A stretch of DNA of 64,000 nucleotides from Flaccisagitta enflata (taxonomy: Eukaryota > Chaetognatha > Sagittoidea > Aphragmophora). The notes below the pieces were generated by a model. That model was not told where the DNA came from and did not search any database. It saw only the letters and a program-made list of their open reading frames with translations. The DNA lies in assembly GCA_965153355.1 (NCBI GenBank), contig OZ231126.1:41168001-41232000 (forward strand), in the 5' to 3' direction. The first letter of the stretch is position 1. Each line of letters starts with the position of its first letter. The position numbers and the translations under genes are program-made. Shown piece by piece: positions 52,608-63,955 of the stretch.

Positions 52608-52875
52608 GATGCTCTCATGGCTCTTTTTAGATGCTTCCCCGCATCACTATAAAAGGGTGTGTCTTTTGTTAGGAAGGTAGGAAAATTTCTTGGCGCGATT
52701 TGTGTTTTTAGTTGCGGACACGCAACTCTATAAGAGGCTTTGTCCGTCCGTCGGTCCGTCGGTCCGTCCGTTGGTCCGTTGGTCCGTCAGCACGAGTCGA
52801 AAAGTGGGAAAACGCGCATATCCGCCACTGCCCACCCGTCCGCAACTGGTGGCCGTGTATCCGGCCTTGTTTTCT
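52608..52875 (+). repeat. Two adjacent family 2 copies
   Basis: First, TTTTTAGATGCTTCCCCGCATC (stem AGATGC/GCATC-A) and CTATAAAAGGGTGTGTC. Second, at 52,704, TTTTTAGTTGCGGACACGCAACT, CTATAAGAGGCTTTGTCC, GTCCGTCGGTCC units, GAAAAGTGGGAAAACGCGCA, GCCCACCCGTCC and GGCCGTGTATCCGGCCTTGT. Confidence 0.78.
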
Positions 52876-53037
52876 CAAAACTTGTTTATCTCTTATATCG
52901 AAATAAGACGCATAAATTGGACATCTCTTAGCCATGTTATTTCTTATCTGCACCCCTACCATGCCTCTTTGTCTGTATGTACTTGTTTCTGTCCTGCTCG
53001 TTTAACTACCATTGATCCCCACTCTCTACTTTCATTC

Positions 53038-53125
<88 letters not shown>
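53038..53125 (+). repeat. (CT)n array
   Basis: Pure CT run of about 88 bp between the ENT4-like and SLC3A-like genes. A short GGCACA/CAGGCA hexanucleotide array lies further on (53,711-53,752). Confidence 0.92.
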
Positions 53126-53130
<5 letters not shown>

Positions 53131-53710
53131 CCGATGTATTTCCGCCTGGTGATCGCCTTCGTCCGTATCTATAACGATAGCGACGCGCTACAACTCATTC
53201 AATAGACGAAAATGCCATTCCCATGCTTGCCTTGTTCTGCCACTTGACATCATCTATAGTTTTCTTGTCCATCCACCCATTAGTCAGTCCCTTTGTCCAC
53301 CCCTTACTCATTCCAATGCCATCTTAGTGACTTCGACCAAAAAAAGATATTACTTTTTATTAGTTGTCCTTTCCTTGAATTTTCATTGTTAAATTCTCTC
53401 GTGTTTGCCACTTTAACATGATCGATCTCGATCGTATTTGCGACTTCGCGTTCTTCATTTCGAATACTCACTATCCCAAATTATGAATAATTCCAAGATC
53501 TCAGTCTTATTTACTCTTCCTTTTCTTGTTGAAACTATAATTAATGCGTGAACGAGTGAATTCTGAACTGTATTACAATCCAAAATTTTCATTGCAATAA
53601 AGATTGTCTCGAAATGCTTAAGACAATTAACAATTTCCGCACACAGCATGAACACATAAAAATGGTGAGAAATATAAACAGAGGAAAAATGATGCATAAC
53701 ACAGATACAT

Positions 53711-53751
<41 letters not shown>

Positions 53752-53917
53752 AAGAGGGAGACAGAAAGAAAGAAAGGCGCATAGGTTCTAGGTAGTCTGT
53801 AGAAGAAACAAAAGATCAAGGCGTAAAAACAAACGACGTGTATGAAGACGCATTAGTTAATCAGCCAACAAAAAAAGGCATCTTCTCCCTCCCTTGCAAC
53901 GTTCTTTTTCCTCGATC

Positions 53918-55064
53918 TCAATGACCATTGACAACCACATCTTCTCTCACAACATTCTCCTCCAATTTGACGACGACTCCCTCTCCCGGTCGCAAAAACA
54001 CTTTGTCCAACCGAATGCGAGATCCTTGCCCGAATTCTGTGTGCAGCAGGTTTTTGGTGGTGAGAACGATCTCGCCGATCGCAGGCACGCGCAGACCCGG
54101 CTTGACGAAATCGATGATTGAGGGATTCGTACCCACGTTGACCGCGATGAGGTAACTGCCAGAAAGATGGTTGAGAGAAATGGTTAATTCGAAAATTGCA
54201 CTTGGTGAGAATTCCTGCTAGGACTCTATCAACTAAAAAATACAATAATTTGAAAAACAACCACAACTGCGACACACGCATGAAACAAAAGAGGATTTAT
54301 TTAAAAAAACAAAACAAAAAAAACCAACAGCAATAATATCATCAACAACAACAACGACAATGACCACTAAAACAAAAAACAACAACAAAGATAACAACAA
54401 CAACAACAACTACAACGTTACATACATTAAACAGACAAGAAAAAGTAACATTTTACAAAACAACATCATCAACAGCAAACACGGAAACAACAACATCAAC
54501 ATCAGGAACGACAGCAATTTCAACAACGAGGACGATAAAAGAAGACAACAACAAAACGACAAAAACAACAACAAAAACAAAACAACATAAACACCAATAG
54601 CAACACCATTAGTAACAACAGGAACAACGAATGTCAACTCTCCTTTCTTACCCTGGAAATCCTTCGGCCTGTCTGAGGTAAGAATAAATCTGACTGTCCA
54701 TGGCACTTTCGTAGATTTTGCCCCACGCGATGGACGGTTCCTTCCTCAGCTTGAAGACGTGTTCCACGGTTTCGAGATTGTTGTGATCCGCTCCCAAAGC
54801 GCGTTGGACTTGGACGTTGTGGCGGTCGTGGAAAGGCGCGAAGGGGATGAAAGGCCCCTTCTTAGAGGTGGTGAAACCGCCCGTCTTGGAATCGCTCGTC
54901 CACTGCATCGGAGTCGCAGTCACGTTGTCGGCGGGTTGCAACATCCCGATCTCATCTCCGTAATACATTACGGGTGTGCCTGGGTTGAACATGGATAGGG
55001 ATGGAAACGATCATGATCAATAGATCATCATTATCGTAATCATCATGATCATCTTTATCATCAC

Positions 55065-55133
<69 letters not shown>

Positions 55134-55195
55134 TGTCATCAATAACACAACATAAAATCCACATTTCACAAACTAAGAAAATTTCAAAGAACAAG

Positions 55196-55227
<32 letters not shown>

Positions 55228-55285
55228 CCAATTAAAAAAACACATCAACGATACTAAAAACCGCATTTCACACAACAAGAACCGC

Positions 55286-55368
<83 letters not shown>

Positions 55369-57807
55369 CCCAAATGGCCCAAACTCGAGGCGACCACCAG
55401 GAAGAGGGGGCAGTCAAAGGCGTGCGTGTAAAACCCACTCTTGATATTTTGCCGGATATCACCATTTAGTTATACTCTGGCACGTTACTCGCGGAGAAAT
55501 ATCATGTTTATCATTGATGATGTTGACGTCAATGGACGCAGATTCAGTATTTTGGATCAACATCCGGACCAAACACGAAAATGTCAACGGACCAAGGTCA
55601 AGTCTAAATTACAGAAAAAAAAAACCAAACAACGGATACCAATTAAAGAAAGAAAAAACCCTGACATGGTCGATTTATTACAGAAAAAAAAGTCTGACGA
55701 AATCATCATATGTAACAAAAACAATGTTGACAGCACTTCCTTCAATGCAAAAGTGACCACAATGGAGACGACAAAAACAACAACAACAACAACAAAAATC
55801 AACCGCAAAAACATCAAACTTTGACTACAGCAACTACAATAACAACAATCGTTCTTTCCCTCAACAACAAGTAAAAAAAATACAGCAACAACAATGCAGT
55901 TGAACCCCGCTCTAACGGACCCGCCACCAACACAATTCCGCCTATAACAGATGCAAATTCATGGTCCTTTTAAGTCGGGATGCAATTGAAGACAAAATTT
56001 GATTGGTCAACACAATTTTTTGCAATATTCTAGATATTGTTAATTTGCATATTTTATTTATTAAAAATGATAATCAGTTATTGTTTAAAGTATTTTTGCA
56101 TCAAAAACTATTTTTTTGTCCAAAGTAACTGTAAAATGATAGGATAAATATCAGAAAAAAAAAGGATTTTTAAGGAAAATCTTCATTTACAATCTGAAAT
56201 GTTTTGGGTAAAATTATAACTTTTCTTAGAGATTCAAAAATCGCCATTTTCAAAAACATGGCATCTTTCTAAAGACTTATAAGATGAGCGCCATGTGTTT
56301 AGAAATGCAAAATTTTGCATTCAGAAGCAGAATTATAATTTTACGCAACAGCTTTCTGAATTGAATAGCGCCCCCAGGCAGACCGCAGGGGTCCGATGGT
56401 GGGTGCCTCGTTACTTGATTGAGTTGCGCGAAGATGATTGTTTCATTCCATCAGTTGCAGTTCTGTCTTTCTGTCTGATTGTCCGTCTTCTTGATGGTTG
56501 GTCCATTTGTCATACGCATTTTTGAATGCATTTACGCTGTCTTTTTCTTTCACCCACTCAGGAATTTCATTCCATTTTTTCGCTACTCTTAATCGATGAA
56601 CGTGTCTCCTCGTCTTGAGCCTTGCTGTCTCTGTCTTCATAACATATTGTCGTCTTTTTTCGCCTTCGTCCGTTATCATGGTGTTGCTTCTCGTTGGCCT
56701 TGCGTGCTCGGACTCAAATGTAAACCATTTTTCTACTTGTACGCGGTTGAAGCCGTTTTTAGTTTTGAAAGCCTGTGTGACGTCACCAGTGGTGACTCAC
56801 CACGTTCCCTTCTCTTCTCGAGCGTCTTTCTGCTTCTCCACGTCGTATGCTCCTTTCACGTCGGCGATCATTCTCACTTATCTCTCTTGCACCTCCTCCA
56901 GCTGCTTTTTGGGCAGCGGCTTCGGAGGGGACGAAGTCCTGTAGAACATAGGGGGACTTTCGTGCATCCGTCCGTTTGTCCGTTTTTCCGTTCGTTAGTC
57001 CCCCCCCTTCAACAAACCCCTCAGGCCTCAAATCCAGCCGCTCAGGCCTTAAATCCAGCCTCTCAGGCCTCAAATCCAGCCTCTCAGGCCTCAAATCCAG
57101 CCACTCAGGCCTCAAATGTGGCCTCTCAGGCCTCAAATCTGGCCTCTCAGGCCTCAAATCTGGCCTCTCAGGCCTCAAATCTGGCCTCTCAGGCCTCAAA
57201 TCCAAATTCTCAGGCCTCAAACCTGGCCTTTCATGCCTCAAATTAGGCCTCAAACCAGCCATCTAAACCTTCATTTATTGCTCTCTGGCTTCAAATCAGT
57301 CCTCTGGCCTTTCAAGCCTTAATCCAGCTCTCTCAAGCCTCAAGTCAGCCCTCTCAAGCTTCCAATCGGCATTCTCAGGCCTTATATCAGCCTTCTTAGA
57401 CCTCAGTTTAAGCTCTTGAATGCCTTCAGTCAGCCCTCTATAGCATCTCATCCACTTCTTCAGGTAGGACAAACGAAAGTCCCCCTGTGTTCTACAGGAC
57501 TTCGTCCCCTTCGGGGCCGCTGCCCTGCTTCCCCTCACTCCAATTCAAAATCACTCAAAGCAGGGCAACGGGTATCGCTGACCACATATTGCCCTTGGGC
57601 GACCTGTTGTCTTTCTCCAGCCATGGGCTCACAAATGTTTGTATTGTAAAGTGGAGCCAGATGGTCAAGTGGAATCAGATGGTTATCATAAAACGCTACA
57701 ACAACAATAACATCAACAACAATACGAACAATGACAACAATACCAAAACAACAACAACAACAACTTGTAACAACAAAAACAACAACAACAACAACAACGT
57801 CAACAAG

Positions 57808-57873
<66 letters not shown>

Positions 57874-60800
57874 TCCTACTCCGTGAGACAAGAATCCAGG
57901 TCGAACAAAGATACTGGTCGACTGGTCGTTGCTTAACAAACTAATGGCATGTTGATTAAAGGAATCAATTCTAGAAAGTTCGGATGATTCGATTCAATCG
58001 TGAACTGTCCACATCATGCATCAAAAACGCCATTAGTCGCTACAACTCGCTATTTATGATACCAGCAACGGGACATTCATAAAATTTCGGATTCAACAAA
58101 GTGACATTTTGACCTTTTTTTTTCGCCCCCCCCCAAAAAAAAACAAAATGGCGAAAATGGCGAGTGTTCGAAGCAAATCGGGAAAAGGAAGCATTTACAC
58201 CACGACGAATCCACCCTCTACAATCGATTCAACTCCCTCGTCTCAATCAAGCTTCGACATCATCAGCGCCTTGACGCGCGACGCGGGTCTCGACCACGTA
58301 GTTGAAAGAATTTGGTCTCTGCTCGACTGGAGGTCTCTCGGAAAAGCTACCTTGGTCTGTCACAGCTGGAACGAAATTCTCAAAGATGAGTCTTATTGGC
58401 AAGAAATGATCATGAACCGAGCGCGCCATGATAGAAAATGGCGCATTCTCGTCCGGAGATTCCTCGGCAAATTTCATAACTTCCACTGCGATAACGATGG
58501 CAATCTCATCGATGTCCAGACCAGCGATGTCCAGACCAGCACGACTGCTGATGGCCAGACTGATTATGATCAGGTGGCCAATGGCGATGCTGATGCCGCT
58601 ATCCAGGATGATATAAACACCAATTGTAATACCGCCTCTCAAGATGCTGAATTTGCCTCTGTCGACGGTGTCAAGCAAACGGCTGTCGCCAGTGCCGAAT
58701 TCGTGGCAAAGGACATTGGCATTGCCACGTTCGCTGGACCCGCCAATCCATCATTCCAGGCACACGCTTTGGACGACTTGGAAAGTGTCAAGGGACTTCT
58801 GAGGAACCACTTCTTCCTGTCGCAAACACCATTGGCCCAACATCACAAGTTGCCTTCGATGCGGCAAATCTATTTCAATGTCTCGAATTTGACCAACCAC
58901 ATTCTAGGGAGGTTGGACGAAAAAATGTCTCCAACAACAAGCGGGCAAACTATCCGTCGTGCGGAGGTTGTGGAACCGTTGCAAATAGCGCGACTCACGA
59001 ATGGCCATGAATTGCAAATAACTTCGCTCTACTACTTTGAGTTGCTCCGACGTTACGTCGTCGGCTGCAGCGATGGACAAGTCGTTTGTTTCGGAGAGTT
59101 ATCTCTTACTACAAAGGAGCACTTTAAAGCGGGCGCAGGCGCTATCCATCATCTCGCTTCCTATGACCGATTTCTGATTACTTATGCAAACAAAGAAAAA
59201 CGAACACCGATAAAATTTTGGAGTTCTCTCGTCGTTGTTGAAAATGGTGTACGAGTCCGAAGGCTAACCTGTGTGTTTCAATTACCTACAAATGGAGTAG
59301 GTTCATATCACCCGTTTAGGGTACGCGAGGACTTGTTGATAACTAATTCGGATGATTGGGCCATAGGTGTGTGGAGGCTGAAATCCCTTGGCGACGCTGG
59401 CATAGCGCTGAGGCCAATATTTACCCACGATTGTGCGAACGAAAGGGAATGCGATTCGTGTGACCTTTTCGACGTGGATGGCGATTTTGTGGCGTGGTTT
59501 CGTGGTTACGCATTTCGACCTTGTGAGGAAACAGGCGTCATCATTTGCGACTTGGATGAAGGCGACGCGGGTCGATGACGGCGTTTAACTGCTAATGAAG
59601 CTCAACGGCGTCATCACCGCTGCCAAAAAATTGTCATTGGTCGCAAAAAAAGTTTTGTCCTTGTACCCAAAACGGATTTTCTCATCGTGGAGAGCGATCA
59701 AATTGCTGATCCACACGGTAATTTAAAGTTAGTCAGCAAATCAATGGGAGACGTCCTCGCAAACATTCCCTTTCAATTCAAGTTGCCTAAAGGCGTTCGG
59801 AAAGTATATCGAATGAACCCACTGCACAGTTGTGCACCAATGGAACTCGACGATGATTTCCTGATACTTAGAGGATATCACGGCGATTTAGCGTGGGACG
59901 TTAATCGCATGATTGAGAGTTATCTTCACCATCACCATCAAATGGCCCAATCTCAAAGCTCAAACCACAATGCAGAGGGGACAATCGATGGCACGCGTGT
60001 AATACCCACCATTAGTATTATGCCGGATATCACCATTCGACTGGATGATCAAGCTTTTTCGAAAAATCAGACGACGCATTCTTCGCGGAAAAACATCATT
60101 TTCGTCAAGGAAGATGCAGATGAACGCAGTTTCAGTGTTTGGGACCAACATCCGGACCAAAGTGGAAAATAGACGCGGACTAAGTCTAAGGATACGCGAT
60201 TAGTCTACGCGATTAGAGCCTAAATCAAAAGAAAAAAAAAACAAACCAAAGAACGTAAACAAAACAATACCAAAACAAGAACAAAAGACACTGTTACATG
60301 ACAAAAATAGCAACAATTGCAACAACTACAACAACAACAAAGCTATAACAACAACAAGAACAACCAAAATAAAACACTTTTAACAACAACAGCAGCGAGA
60401 ACAACTAAAACAAGTACAATAACAACAAAAATAGCAATGACGAGGACAACGACAACGACGACGACAGAAACATCATACGCGTATTCCTATTAAAAATGCT
60501 AATGACTTGCCTGGCAGCAGTCCCAAAATCAAGAAATAAGCGTTGAAGAGTTTTGTTCCGACTCTGGCGACGAATCTGGGCATATTTTCTGCTCCAAGGG
60601 CTTCCGCTCGCCACTTCTTCTTCGTCTTCTTCTCATCATCGTCGACATCAGCTCCTCCGCTGATGACGACGATGTCCTCGTTTGGTGCATAAATGGAAGA
60701 CTTCAAACATCCTGAATCGCATCCATCGACGACTCCCGACGAGAGACGCCGCATCTTGCAGACGATGTTGGCCCGCAACACCACGTCGACGCCCGATTCT

Positions 60801-61321
60801 CCGCCTTCGAGCACCGATAAGTCCACGGAGGAGGATGAGGATGAGGAGGCGTCGAGCATCAAAAGTCGCTTTCGGTGCGTTCTTTCGCGATGCGACTCGA
60901 ATATAGCGTGCCAACCGGCGACAATTTTCGCGACTCCACCATCTACTGCGTCCAGTTTACGTGGCGCCGGTTTCACCCCCATAACGCTTTCAGCATCATC
61001 ACTAACCGCGTCTTCGAAGTGGACGAGCTGTTCCAATCCTCTCAGCGAGAATCCGTCGATGCCTTTCGTGAGCCAATAATCAAACAGATCCTCGATTTCC
61101 CGTTTGACGGCGGCGGAGGCGAGATTCAGCGTCGGAAATCCGCTGCTGCTGCGGAGGTAGAACTGCCCGCGAACAGAATCGAAGACCCAAGCAGGATTGC
61201 CGTCGTTCAGAGTAAGAGACGATGGAGGAGGTGGAGGAAAGGAAGAAGAAGAAGAGGGGGCGTCCGCCCACACGAAGAAATCTCGGTAGAAATCCGAAGA
61301 AGATGTAGCCCGACGACTCGC
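53918..61321 (-). CDS. SLC3A-type (4F2hc/rBAT-like) glycosidase-fold heavy chain, last three exons
   Basis: Exons: 61321-60511, 54979-54652 and 54155-53918 (stop TAG/TAA end of frame). They join in frame: NAYFLILGLLPG, TPVMYYGDEIGM, then PSIIDF and a beta-rich C-terminal domain ending VVVNGH. The first visible exon has DFYRDFFVWADAP, a long segment with LFDYWLTKGIDGFSLRGLEQ and LGAENMPRFVARVGTKLF. This is the GH13 barrel of maltases and of SLC3A proteins. Active enzymes have DGFRxD and GNHDxPR; here the nucleophile Asp is Arg (DGFSLR) and HD is EN (GAENMPR), and the acid/base Glu strand reads LLMLDAS. Loss of all three residues favours SLC3A heavy chains, which anchor amino-acid exchangers at the plasma membrane, over a maltase. 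A Ser-rich insertion follows LLMLDA. The 5' exons with the membrane anchor lie beyond 61,321, outside or unseen. The donor after the first visible exon is GC (CAG|GCAAGT). Confidence 0.85.
54290..54600 (+). repeat. CAA-rich intronic DNA
   Basis: Imperfect AACAAC/CAA units in the intron between the last two SLC3A-like exons. Frames through it are poly-N/T and not genes. Confidence 0.8.
55050..55370 (+). repeat. (CAT)n and (CAA)n arrays in the SLC3A-like intron
   Basis: CAT units at 55,060-55,132; CAA units at 55,194-55,230 and 55,284-55,369. The second CAA run ends where the F-box gene fragment begins. Confidence 0.92.
55371..55640 (+). pseudogene. Duplicated 3' fragment of the F-box gene
   Basis: Matches 59,938-60,250 in order: AAATGGCCCAA, GGGGCAGTCAAAGGCGTGCG (gene: GGGGACAATCGATGGCACGC), TTGCCGGATATCACCATT (gene: ATGCCGGATATCACCATTCG), TCGCGGAGAAATATCAT, GATTCAGTATTTTGGATCAA and CATCCGGACCAAA, then a similar A-rich stretch. 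Indels and a TAG after the CACCATT block break the frame. A retained peptide piece is FSILDQHPDQ (gene: FSVWDQHPDQ). It begins right after a (CAA)n run, so repeat-mediated duplication is likely. Confidence 0.8.
55896..56000 (+). mobile_element. Possible pogo/Tigger-type transposon end
   Basis: CAGTTGAACCCCGCTCTAAC followed by GGACC resembles the terminal repeat of pogo-like elements as I recall them. No partner end found nearby, so at most a solo end. Confidence 0.35.
56208..56344. mobile_element. Short hairpin element (HP family), copy 3
   Basis: GTAAAATTATAAC at the left, inverse ATTATAATTTTAC at the right; CCATTTTCAAAAACATGGC in the middle region. Confidence 0.6.
56440..56800 (-). mobile_element. 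C-terminal remnant of a non-LTR retrotransposon ORF2
   Basis: On the minus strand: GDVTQAFKTKNGFNRVQVEK, WFTFESE, then RRHVHRLRVAKKWNEIPEWV and KDSVNAFKNAYDKW. The order matches the region after the reverse transcriptase domain in LINE proteins (D..Q.FK..NGF, then ..RV...WN.LP..V...SVN.FK...DK). An in-frame stop lies just upstream and the polymerase core is missing. A family 1 element starts 110 bp beyond it. Confidence 0.7.
56911..57610 (+). mobile_element. Family 1 element, best-preserved copy
   Basis: GGGCAGCGGCTTCGGAGGGG, ACGAAGTCCTGTAGAACATA, GTCC units, then about 14 copies of CTCAGGCCTCAAATC(T/C)(G/A)GCC (57,020-57,260), a more diverged core half, the inverse end (GTCCCCCTGTGTTCTACAGG, CCCCTTCGGGGCCGCTGCCC) and the tail (CTCAAAGCAGGGCAACGGGT, ATCGCTGACCACATATTGCC). 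Confidence 0.85.
57700..57870 (+). repeat. CAA-rich run and (CT)n array
   Basis: AACAA units at 57,700-57,800 followed by pure CT at 57,808-57,870. Confidence 0.88.
58148..60172 (+). CDS. Intronless F-box protein with one in-frame UGA
   Basis: ATG 58,148 (MAKMASVRSKSGKGS) opens a frame of 476 codons to TGA 59,576. The same frame then stays open for 197 more codons to TAG 60,170. Residues about 47-92 are an F-box (VVERIWSLLDWRSLGKATLV, CHSWNEILKDESYWQEMI). A DVQTSDVQTS tandem follows. Residues 270-470 look like beta-propeller blades (RRYVVGCSDGQVVCFGELSL, DRFLITYANKEKRTPIKFWS, DLLITNSDDWAIGVWRL). The part after the stop continues the pattern (SFVLVPKTDFLIVESDQI, DDDFLILRGYHGDLAW). F-box proteins recruit substrates to SCF ubiquitin ligases; the target is unknown. 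The UGA is followed by CGG, a known readthrough context. It could instead be a recent disabling change or a sequencing error. The gene lies inside an intron of the SLC3A-like gene, on the other strand. The lack of introns suggests retroposition (inference). Confidence 0.8.
60230..60475 (+). repeat. CAA-rich tract after the F-box gene
   Basis: AACAAC-type imperfect units with A-rich start (AAAAGAAAAAAAAAA near 60,228). No gene. Confidence 0.75.
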
Positions 61322-62460
61322 CTAGGAAGAGAAACAGAATGAAAGATAGATAATGAGCATATTAGAGTTGTTGACTAGCAACTTTTTTGCATATTGTAAT
61401 AAAACGCTATTGCGACGTTATTTCTACCTAGAATGTCAAAGGGTAATATATGCTTGCTAAAAGAGTACGACATGAAGAACCGAAAAAAGGCACTTTTTAT
61501 TCAGGCTTATTGATGGCCTCGTAGAGCTTCAAAATGATCATTTTTGACCTGGTGAAGAAGCCATTGCCTCCCCTACTATCCCCTTATAGGCCTTTGTTAG
61601 AAAAATAGCCACTAGGCAAGGTTTTGACAACGGAAATATTCAATTAGGAGAAAGAAAATATTAGAAAACATTGGAAATCAGCTGAGAAAAATTTTCGAAC
61701 TTTTTTTTCATTTGAATAGTATCGCCAATGTGTTAAAATTCTCATCAATTCTGCAGTACATATAAGCTCGTATACTTGTGAAATACAAATGATATTTTTT
61801 GCATAGCTTCATGTTAACTTTATATACCCCTTTTAAAAAAAAATCTTGTCCACTGTCAGGTAATAATCAATAATTGAAAATTTTCAGTTGACACCTTCCG
61901 TTCACAAAAAATCCCTCTTCCTGTCAACGCAGCTCCTTGAAATTTTTACTGTAGATGAAGGACGCGCCTGACTGTGTGCATGTCAAATTTTATGAAAATC
62001 CATTGATGGGAAGTGGGGTTTTTGTCATTTTTTTCTTCAAAAACCAAGAAAATTAGAACTTTTGAAAAAAACATTCTCTGTGGCGTAAATTTTATTACGG
62101 CTTTAAATTGAAAAAATTCGCATTTTCAAAAACATCAGATTTTACTAGCGTCTGATGTTCTTCATTTTTTCATTTTTTCATTTTTTTCCATGCGAATTTA
62201 AAATTTACAGCAGGACTTGTTATGCAAAATTTATCTCATCGAAATCGATTATAATCAGAAATAGTTATCTACAGTCTAAGGACCTTCAGCTACCAAGCAA
62301 TTATACTATCTGAAAGACTAAAATAATGCATTTCACTTCCCCGCTTAAAAAAAATGAATTCTGATCATTGAATTTTGAGTGTCTCAAGTCGGTAGCGCAA
62401 ACCAATTATTCATTAGAATGGACACATAGGTTGAAATCTGTGAAAATGTGTATCTTGCAA
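61322..62460. other. AT-rich DNA, probably intron of the SLC3A-like gene
   Basis: No further SLC3A exon is readable here. Contains one HP hairpin element (listed separately). Confidence 0.45.
62095..62208. mobile_element. Short hairpin element (HP family), copy 4
   Basis: GTAAATTTTATTACGGC and CGCATTTTCAAAAACATCAG on the left; TCTGATGTTC, ATTTTTTCATTTTTTTCC and GAATTTAAAATTTAC on the right. Confidence 0.62.
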
Positions 62461-62466
62461 TATTTA

Positions 62467-62538
62467 GTGTATGTGTGTGCGTGTGTGCGTGAGCGTGTGT
62501 ATGTATATGTGTGTGTGTGTGCGCGTGTGTGTGTGCAC

Positions 62539-62628
<90 letters not shown>

Positions 62629-62724
62629 AGCAAACACAGAGATGAGATGTGTGTACATTCCATCCAAAATGCCAAAAGATTTGTGGAGGAGCCCCTGATT
62701 CTGTCATGGAAAGAAAGAAAGGAA

Positions 62725-62764
<40 letters not shown>

Positions 62765-62880
62765 ATGAATGAATGAATGAATGAATGAATGAATGAATGA
62801 ATGAATGAATGAAAGAATGAAAGAATGAAAGAATGAAAGAATGAAAGAATGAAAGAATGAAAGAATGAAAGAAAGAATAA
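62467..62880 (+). repeat. (GT)n array and AAAG/AATG arrays
   Basis: GT with GC interruptions at 62,467-62,627. GAAA units (62,715-62,764), GAAT units (62,765-62,812) and GAAAGAAT units (62,812-62,870) follow in series, showing stepwise conversion from one tetranucleotide to another. Confidence 0.92.
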
Positions 62881-62914
62881 AAGAATACAGCAAAGAAATG
62901 AAAAATAAACAAAA

Positions 62915-63265
62915 GCGTTAGATGGTCAGCGCTACCCGTTGCCCCTATGTGAGTCCCGTTGCCCCTATGTGAGTTGGTGTGGGTGTGAGGTTGATAGAGG
63001 GGCAGCGGCCCTGAAGGGGCCAATGATCGATGCTGTCTTTATTGCAGGTGGGATGTGAGCCTCAAAGCTGAGATGTGAGCCTCGGGGCTGGGATTTAAGC
63101 CTCGAGACTGGGATTTGAGTATCAAGACTGTGAAATTTGAGCCTCAAGGCTGGAATTTGAGCTTCAAGACTGGGATTTGAGCCTCCAGACTGGGATTTGA
63201 GCTTCAAGACTGGGATTAGACTTTTAGAGCCTCCAGACTGGGATTTGAAACTCACTCCATTCAAC
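62915..63265 (-). mobile_element. Family 1 element, minus orientation, partial
   Basis: The tail comes first as its inverse (GATGGTCAGCGCTACCCGTT; GCCCCTATGTGAGT twice). Then GGGGCAGCGGCCCTGAAGGG and a core of TGGGATTTGAGC(C/T)TC units. The distal inverted end is absent, and another family 1 copy starts 14 bp later. Confidence 0.7.
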
Positions 63266-63278
63266 TTGATCTCTTTTT

Positions 63279-63845
63279 GGGCAGCGGCCCCAAAGGGCCG
63301 ATGTCGTGTAAAACACGGGGGGGGGGAGGAGAATTTCCAGACATCCATTCTTCCGTCAGTCCTTTTGTCCATCCATCCATCTGTACTTCTGTCCTTCCAT
63401 CCGTCCCCCCCCCATTGGCCATCAAGGCCTCAAATTTGCCCTCCCAGTCATCAATTTAACCCTCAAGGCCTCAAATCAGCCTTCCAGGCTTCAAATCAGC
63501 TCCCCCCAGCCTCAAATCTGACCTCCACACCTCAAATCTGCCCTCCAGACCTTCAATTAAATTCTCCAAGATCAAATCAGCACTCCTGGCCCAAATTCTT
63601 CTCAAACCTCAAATCTCTCAAAGCCTCTATTCTGCCCCCCAGCCTTCAAATATGCCTTCGTTGGCCTAAATCAGTCATCTAAGGCCTGAAATATGCCCCC
63701 TTAGGACGCCTGGGAAATTCCACCTGTTCTACAGGACATTGGTCCTCGTGGCCGCTGCCCTGCTCTAACTCCACTTCACTACCAGCAGGACATCGGGTAC
63801 TGCTGACCATGTGCGATCCTTGGATGACTAGTTTTTCTTAATTGG
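63279..63845 (+). mobile_element. Family 1 element
   Basis: GGGCAGCGGCCCCAAAGGGC, GTCGTGTAAAACACGGGG, ATCC/GTCC units, a core of CTCAAATC(T/A)GCCCTCCAG-like units, the inverse end (TGTTCTACAGGACATTGGTC, GGCCGCTGCCC) and a tail with CAGCAGGACATCGGGTACTG and CTGACCATGTG. Confidence 0.75.
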
Positions 63846-63955
63846 CTACCGCCTCCGACAAAATTATTTTTTGGTCTTTTACTGTTCATGGAAACCTGAC
63901 TGTAACTAAGAGGGAATCTTGTTTTGGCGGTTAAAAATTTAAAACTTCTCGCGCT

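Noticed and set aside
56783-57262. 159-codon RPERPDL-repeat protein on the minus strand
   Set aside because: It is the translated family 1 minisatellite core. Other family 1 cores have stops or other frames, so coding is not conserved.
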